The position numbers were made by a program, and so were the translations under genes. A DNA stretch of 64,000 nt from Pseudomonadota bacterium. GTDB lineage: Bacteria; Myxococcota_A; UBA796; GCA-2862545. The stretch covers positions 62,001 to 126,000 of the forward strand of contig JAGSGY010000005.1 in NCBI GenBank assembly GCA_023954855.1, in the 5' to 3' direction. Within the stretch, counting starts at the first letter, position 1, and each line of letters begins with the position of its first letter. The notes below the pieces were generated by a model. It worked only from the letters and a program-made list of their open reading frames with translations, was not told the origin of the DNA and ran no database searches. Below, in pieces: positions 59,801 to 64,000 of the stretch.

Positions 59801-60386
59801 CCATGATCTGCTCGGGCGACATGTACATCGGCGTACCGGCTACCCATGCCTCTTGCTCGCCGCTCTTGTCGCTGTCGCCGAGGGCGTGGGCAATGCCGAA
59901 GTCGGTCAGCTTCAGTCCGGGGCGCTGATCCTTGCGCGTCGAGATCAGCACGTTTCCAGGCTTTAGATCACGGTGGATGACACCGCGGGCGTGCGCGTGG
60001 GCCAAGGCATCGAGGATGGCGAGCAGTACCGGCTTGAGCTCGGTCCAGCGCAGGCGGCCAGCGAGGCTCTTGAGGGTTCCACCGCTCGCGAGCTCCATCG
60101 CGAGCCAGGGGGTTCCTGCCACCAACTCGTCCGATGCTGCGGCGGCCTCGGTGGTCACCTCGCCGTAGTCGAGCACCATGACAATGCTCGGATGGTCGAG
60201 CTTTGCGACGGCCCGGACTTCGTCCCTGAAGGACGAGAGGTACTGCGGGTCGTTCGCCACCTGGGAACCCAGGATCTTGATCGCCACAGCGACGCCCTGC
60301 TCGCGATGTTCGGCCAGCCACACGGTGCCCATGCCGCCCGAGGCGATGGGATTGTGAAGGCGAAACGGTCCGAGGTGCAAGGGCAT
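56826..60386 (-). CDS. Ser/Thr protein kinase with AAA ATPase and TPR modules
   Basis: 1186 residues. The N-terminal ~270 residues are an intact Hanks-type kinase: glycine loop 'IASGGMGTVW' (14-23), Lys37 in 'VAIKIL', Glu56, 'HRDLKPGNVL' (Asp140), DFG at 162-164, 'GTPMYMSPEQ' and 'WTDLYSLGC'. A proline-rich linker leads to an AAA/STAND-type ATPase with P-loop 'GPAGAGKS' (~427) and Walker B 'ILWLDDVHWG' (~553), then TPR-like helices to the C-terminus. No membrane helix, no sensor. It would phosphorylate targets in the cytoplasm under control of the ATPase. Operon with the FAD enzyme. The proteins at 18850-20616 and 37294-41187 appear to be catalytically dead relatives. Confidence 0.93.
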   Translation of the reverse strand: MPLHLGPFRLHNPIASGGMGTVWLAEHREQGVAVAIKILGSQVANDPQYLSSFRDEVRAVAKLDHPSIVMVLDYGEVTTEAAAASDELVAGTPWLAMELASGGTLKSLAGRLRWTELKPVLLAILDALAHAHARGVIHRDLKPGNVLISTRKDQRPGLKLTDFGIAHALGDSDKSGEQEAWVAGTPMYMSPEQIMGEWRDYGPWTDLYSLGCMTYLLCTGEGPYEKRPGHALMMAQMHSEPRPFVPKHRLPEGFGSWLSRLMAKDRNARFQCAADAARELLALDADITGDFAPFSGLDHDVSDTLRNTLDDRTCFGESWRLALLESPTPPPISDTWSTEFAPPAEARSPSKGARLIRPRGPRVPPVWRRPMPAAPPPKLIGAGRSLYGLRAVPLVGRHEERDQIWEALQRVEQGRRAEAIVIRGPAGAGKSRLVEWACQRAHETGAARFATARFSPNIDGGESIRRMGVEQLRSARLPRESVEKRVRAFLSAHGNDDEEEVQVLTEILQPATKGDLERGARPRRLTRPSHFYSVTRSTTAWMATQRPMILWLDDVHWGAHGLSLARHILRTQAESPFPVLILLTLRDEGLAGRAEETDGLARLQSMSPVRQIALKPLDSAERRDLVRGLLGLDDALAAQVEERTAGNPLFAVNLVGDWVRRGILEPGPHGYRLQAGASAALPSSLSEVWANRIDRVLAEFKDEARAYLEVASILGPEVHRDEWRQACDDPQGFFGARFPGDSALRSALVERLFAESLATGTVEHWSFAHSMLREALWQSSRQGQRWQAQNLACAMMLWARAPSKQLSPAERLGTHLLEAGQIDQAVEPLLGAVEIRLMSSGPKPALALVDKIETALAGAGVPGNDKRWGPVLVYRSRIHRELGEFARALEFAQEAGSRAKTHGWRGSERYALHQQGLLNLDLGQVETARVHFETLKQLALASAAPRHVGLATAGLAEVDRRLGRADAAAKGLRQAVELLEAAGDPQEAARVWRRMGAHEEARGAMAFAAGLYEQALAYNDRLGLSQGVAMCRFALGRIGARIGEPEGAVLHLTDAVSRLESLGDPAAGEARAMLVWCLVAHGDLAAACQVARQLRGALAGLEHDARIGATLTIQLLHASHAKSWERFDLIAQERGLLRPQGDLVVAWLLSAAALAAATQDPTTERRPVAAAAKRAWLLLGEPEPEA

Positions 60387-60457
60387 CGCCCGGAGTGTAG
60401 TGCAGGCGATTGCGGGTGCGGACCGATGCGAAAGTGCCCCGGCCCGCTGCTCTGTTC

Positions 60458-63400
60458 CTAAGCCGACTTACGGCGGCGGCGCAGCATCAGCGGAGCGAGG
60501 AAGGCGAGCATGAGCGGCGCACCGCCGGTGCCGGACTGGCAGCCACATCCCGAGGGCTCTTCGCGGTCGGGCGGTGCCACGGTGCCACCACCACCGGCGT
60601 CGAGGTAGTTCGGAATGCCGTCGCCGTCGTCGTCACCGATGCCTTCGACAATGTCGGGGACGTTGTCGGCATCGCTGTCGGAGTCGAGGTAGTCGGGCGT
60701 GCCGTCGTTGTCGGTGTCGACCGGGTCGGTCGGGTCATCGCCGGCCTCGGTGGCGTCGAGGATGTTGTCCGCGTCGCTGTCGATGTCGAGGTAGTCGGGC
60801 GTGCCGTCGTCGTCGCTGTCGCCAGTACCCTCGACAGACGTCGGAATGCCGTCGTTGTCATCGTCGCTGTCGGAGATGTCGGGCGTGCCGTCATCATCGC
60901 TGTCGGTGGGATCGTTGATGTCACCCACTTCGTCGCCGTCGGAGATGCCGTCGCCGTCGGAGTCGGCGCTGTCGGGGTTGGAGCCAATCGCGATCTCGTC
61001 CACATCGTCGATGCCGTCACCATCGGTGTCGGGGTCGATGTCGATGGGGAACTCGTCGACGTCGAGGTAGGCGGGAATCCCGTCGGTGTCGGTGTCGTCG
61101 TTGAGGTAGTTGCCGTCTTCGTTGAGGTCCTCGTCGAGGGTGAGGACGTCGTCGTTGTCGTCATCGTCATCGAGGTAGTCGGCGATCTCATCACCGTCGT
61201 TGTCGTCGTTGAGCGGGTTTCCATCGCCGGGACCAAAGTCGTCGACACAGCTGGTCTCGCTGCTCAAACAGTAGTCCTCTTCCTCGGTGGGGATACCGTC
61301 GTTGTCGTCGTCGGCGTCGAGGTAGTTCGGCGCGCTGTCGCTGTCGGTGTCGGGCGCGCTGGTGTGCGGCTGACCGTCGAGCTCGGTGCGCGTACTGATG
61401 CCGTCACCGTCATCGTCGCTGTCGCCACCGTTGGCGATGCCGTCATTGTCGGTGTCGAGGCCGTACTCGTCGCCGTCGGGCACGCCATCGGAGTCGGAGT
61501 CGGTCTCGCAGTCAGAGGTGTCGGTGCCTTCCTGCGTCCAGGTGAGCGAGTCGTTGTCCTCGTCGTCGTCGGGACCGCCGGCGCCATCGCAGTCGGTGTC
61601 GACGCCATCGCCGCAGAAGTCGAATCCGTCGGGGTTGATGTCGACGTTGCTGTCGTTGCAGTCGCCGCCGCGATCGGTCCAGCCTTCTTCGGTGCCACAG
61701 CCGAGACGGAAGTCGTTGTCGAGGCCATAGCCGTCGCCGTCCACGTCGCGGTGGAAGGTCTGGTCGGGCGTGGCGTTGACGTCGGTGTCGTCGCAGTCAA
61801 AGTCGTTCAGCACGTACTGACCGGCCGGCTTCGTGCAGCTGACCACCGCGGTGTCCGTGTCGCCGTAGCTGTCGCCGTCGAAGTCGAGGTACCAGATTGT
61901 GGCCGGGTGCAGGGCAGCGTTGCTGTCGTCGCAGTCCCCACCGATCGAGGCCACCGAGCCTGCCGGCGTGGTGCACTGGGTCGCCACCGAGGTGCCAGAG
62001 CTGTCGCCGTAGCCGTCGAGGTCCACATCGGGCCACCACACCGTGGCCGGGCTCAGGTTGCTGTTGGTGTCGTCGCAGTCGGTGTTGTCGATGACGTAGC
62101 CGTCGGGGGCCGCGCAGTCCTGGCGGCTGTTGTTCGGGTCGCCGTAGTTGTCGCCATCGAGGTCGGCGTACCAGGTCTGGTCGGGAACGCTGTTCGCGTC
62201 GTTGTCGTCGCAGTCGAAGTCGTTGAGCACGTAGCCGGTGGGGGGCACGCAGCCATCGAAGGACACGGCGGCGTTGCCGTAGCTGTCCTCGTCATTGTCG
62301 TCGTACCAGGTGGTGTCGGGGTTGACCGCACCGTTCGTGTCGTCGCAGTCCGTCGCGTCGAGCACGTAGCCCGCGGGCTGCGCACACTGGCTGTTGGCGT
62401 ACACACTCCCCGCATCGCCAAAGAGGTCGACGTCGGTGTCGGCGTACCAAACGGTGTTCGGGTGCAGGGCTGCGTCGTTGTCGTTGCAGTCGCCGGCGAT
62501 CAGTACATCGCTGCCGGAGGCCGGGTCACACTGGGTGTAGCCGGTGCCGACGTTGCCAAAGCCGTCGCCGTCGGTGTCCTGGTACCAGTTCGTGTTCGAG
62601 TTGCGGTCGGCGTTGGTGTCGTCGCAGTCGAGTGCGTTGTCCGCGTAACCAAAGGGGGCGGTACACGCTTGGGTATCGGACCCGGCAACGCCTTCGCCGT
62701 CACCGTCGGAGTCGAGGTAGAAGCTGTATGCCGTCAGCGTGCCATCGGCGTCGTTGCAGTCGACGTTGTTGGCGACGTAGTTGCCGGTGGGCTTGGTGCA
62801 CTGGGTGATCGGCGTGCCGTTGATGTCGCCGGAGCCGTCGGAGTCGTTGTCCTCGTACCAGTTGGTGTCGGGATTCAGGCTTCCATCGGCGTCGTTGCAG
62901 TCGGTGTTGTTGGTGACCGAGCCGTTCTGGGGGTCCTCGCAGTGCTGCGTCGCTGAGCCCGCGCCGTAGCCGTCGTTGTCGCCGTCGGCGTAGTAGGAAG
63001 TGCCGTCGGTGGGGTCCTCGTCGACACTGAGGTCGCAGTCGTTCGACTTGTCGTCGCAGACCTCGTCGTTGCCCGGGTAGTTGGCTCCGTCGGTGTCGTC
63101 GCAGTCGTCATTGCTGGCGACGTGGTTCGTCGGGGCGGAACAGGCCACGACTGGACTGTCAGGGTCGCCGTGCTGGTCTCCGTCGGTGTCGGCGAAATAG
63201 GTGACGCCGTCAATCGGGTGTTCGTCGGTGGCCGTGTCGCAGTCGTTGTTGACGTTGTCGCAGAGCTCGTCGGCCCCCGGATAGGTCGTGTTGACGCTGT
63301 CGTCGCAGTCGACGTTGTTGGCGACGTAGCGGCTCGGCTGCAGGCAGTCGAAGGACACGACGGCGTTGTTGCCGAAGAGGTCGCCATCGTCATCGAGGTA

Positions 63401-64000
63401 CCAAGGGGTCGTGCCCGTAGCGCCCTCGTCGATGTCGGGGTCGCAGTCGTTCGAGACTCCATCGCAGAGTTCGTCGGCGCCGGGGTAGCTCAACGAGTCG
63501 TTGGGCAGGCAATCGTTGCCGAGGGTCGAGAAGCTCGAGCCAGGGTCCTCGCAGTACGAGCTCGCGGTGCCCGCGCCGACGCCGTCACCGTCAGTGTCGT
63601 CGTAGTAGTCGGTGAAGGTCAGCCCATCGGTGACGCTGTTGTCGCAGTTGTTGTTGACCTGCGCACTCAGCGGTCCTGCTTCGCAGACCTCCACCGCTCC
63701 GGGATAACGGTTGATGTCGTTGTCATCGCAGTCACCGGCGGTCGGGCTGTAGTTTCCGAGCGGAGCGATACAGTAGAGGTCGCCGCTGCCTGCACCGTAG
63801 TTGTCGGTGTCGCTGTCGACGTAGTAGGTCACAAAGGTGAGGCCGTCTGCGACGTCGTTGTCGCAGTTGTCGTCGACCTGGCTGGCGTAGCCGCCGGTCT
63901 GGCAGATTTCTTCGGCACCTGGGAAGACGGCGTTGTCCGTGTCGTCGCAATCGCCGGTCGTCGTGACCCAGCCGTAGCGCTCGTGGCAGGTGGTCACTGA
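60458..64000 (-). CDS. MopE/thrombospondin type 3 repeat surface protein, C-terminal part (partial)
   Basis: At least 1180 codons; the frame is open through the right edge, so the true start and any signal peptide are outside the window. The upstream ~800 residues are MopE-type units of ~40 residues with 'DCDD...NPxT/PGAxExC' Asp/Cys signatures. About 300 residues of thrombospondin-3-type calcium-binding repeats follow ('[14 protein letters not shown]', '[16 protein letters not shown]'). The tail is a Gly-Cys-Gly-Cys motif ('SGCGCQSG'), a hydrophobic helix ('[13 protein letters not shown]') and RRRRKSA, resembling the MYXO-CTERM sorting signal. It should be an outer-surface, calcium- or copper-binding protein. 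The paired Cys in each MopE unit could form disulfides. Confidence 0.88.
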   Translation of the reverse strand, partial: SVTTCHERYGWVTTTGDCDDTDNAVFPGAEEICQTGGYASQVDDNCDNDVADGLTFVTYYVDSDTDNYGAGSGDLYCIAPLGNYSPTAGDCDDNDINRYPGAVEVCEAGPLSAQVNNNCDNSVTDGLTFTDYYDDTDGDGVGAGTASSYCEDPGSSFSTLGNDCLPNDSLSYPGADELCDGVSNDCDPDIDEGATGTTPWYLDDDGDLFGNNAVVSFDCLQPSRYVANNVDCDDSVNTTYPGADELCDNVNNDCDTATDEHPIDGVTYFADTDGDQHGDPDSPVVACSAPTNHVASNDDCDDTDGANYPGNDEVCDDKSNDCDLSVDEDPTDGTSYYADGDNDGYGAGSATQHCEDPQNGSVTNNTDCNDADGSLNPDTNWYEDNDSDGSGDINGTPITQCTKPTGNYVANNVDCNDADGTLTAYSFYLDSDGDGEGVAGSDTQACTAPFGYADNALDCDDTNADRNSNTNWYQDTDGDGFGNVGTGYTQCDPASGSDVLIAGDCNDNDAALHPNTVWYADTDVDLFGDAGSVYANSQCAQPAGYVLDATDCDDTNGAVNPDTTWYDDNDEDSYGNAAVSFDGCVPPTGYVLNDFDCDDNDANSVPDQTWYADLDGDNYGDPNNSRQDCAAPDGYVIDNTDCDDTNSNLSPATVWWPDVDLDGYGDSSGTSVATQCTTPAGSVASIGGDCDDSNAALHPATIWYLDFDGDSYGDTDTAVVSCTKPAGQYVLNDFDCDDTDVNATPDQTFHRDVDGDGYGLDNDFRLGCGTEEGWTDRGGDCNDSNVDINPDGFDFCGDGVDTDCDGAGGPDDDEDNDSLTWTQEGTDTSDCETDSDSDGVPDGDEYGLDTDNDGIANGGDSDDDGDGISTRTELDGQPHTSAPDTDSDSAPNYLDADDDNDGIPTEEEDYCLSSETSCVDDFGPGDGNPLNDDNDGDEIADYLDDDDDNDDVLTLDEDLNEDGNYLNDDTDTDGIPAYLDVDEFPIDIDPDTDGDGIDDVDEIAIGSNPDSADSDGDGISDGDEVGDINDPTDSDDDGTPDISDSDDDNDGIPTSVEGTGDSDDDGTPDYLDIDSDADNILDATEAGDDPTDPVDTDNDGTPDYLDSDSDADNVPDIVEGIGDDDGDGIPNYLDAGGGGTVAPPDREEPSGCGCQSGTGGAPLMLAFLAPLMLRRRRKSA

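Noticed and set aside
60410-62956. An 848-codon open frame on the plus strand opposite the MopE/TSP3 gene
   Set aside because: It is a Val/Gly/Arg mirror of the Asp-rich repeat codons; no motif, and the minus frame has repeats and a sorting tail.
1-64000. tRNA, rRNA, insertion sequences, prophage or integration sites
   Set aside because: No tRNA T-loop/CCA patterns, transposase or integrase motifs, or flanking repeats were seen on reading; a dedicated search tool could still find a short RNA gene.

Overview
The window is a GC-rich, gene-dense bacterial chromosome segment. I see no rRNA, tRNA, insertion sequence, prophage or CRISPR array. The lineage clues point to Myxococcota (former Deltaproteobacteria): a very long MopE/thrombospondin-type-3 repeat protein ending in a GCGC / hydrophobic / RRRR tail that resembles the MYXO-CTERM sorting signal, a Ser/Thr kinase-AAA-TPR regulator plus two degenerate relatives, and lipoproteins with Gly/Asp/Ser-rich linkers. 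This is inferred from protein families; no phylogenetic marker was tested.

Layout. 1-2070: pyruvate dehydrogenase genes (E1 alpha, E1 beta, start of E2), minus strand. 2177-9252: secreted proteins and lipoproteins (unknown exported protein, EEP-fold nuclease/phosphatase, pentapeptide-repeat protein, lipoprotein plus CocE-type hydrolase). 9242-17300: a long minus-strand run (small membrane protein, tyrosine phosphatase, FbpABC-type Fe(III) ABC transporter, protoporphyrinogen oxidase, small protein, Tat-exported subunit, GMC flavoprotein) with many 4-base start/stop overlaps. 17394-22596: hisS, then a divergent operon of a membrane pseudokinase, dtd, suhB and an unknown gene. 22593-27556: SUKH/TPR/HEAT protein, unknown protein and WYL regulator. 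27557-27903: the only gene-free stretch over 300 bases, a divergent control region. 27904-34483: small membrane protein, then a TetR-regulated efflux system in which the RND pump and the TolC-like outer-membrane channel are one 1503-residue reading frame. 34480-37226: a KASIII-like enzyme with a ThDP enzyme. 37294-41187: a 1297-residue regulator in which the kinase, histidine-kinase ATPase and receiver modules all look catalytically dead. 41379-51617: AidB-like flavoprotein, TatD, FHA protein, an Ala/Glu-rich secreted protein, NAD synthetase, GT87 glycosyltransferase, ABC exporter, PPi-type phosphofructokinase. 51721-60386: unknown secreted protein, HACL2/ILVBL-like lyase, FAD amine-oxidase-like enzyme and an intact Ser/Thr kinase-AAA-TPR protein. 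60458-64000: the MopE/TSP3 surface protein, running off the right edge.

How the genes work together. The iron importer and the penultimate heme-synthesis enzyme overlap in one transcription unit, suggesting coupled iron supply and porphyrin flux. The TetR protein, adaptor and pump-channel fusion appear to form a complete tripartite exporter controlled by two tandem palindromes. One intact kinase and two pseudokinase proteins, an FHA protein and a tyrosine phosphatase suggest dense phospho-signalling. ThDP enzymes are frequent (pyruvate dehydrogenase, a KASIII-linked lyase, a hydroxyacyl-CoA lyase).
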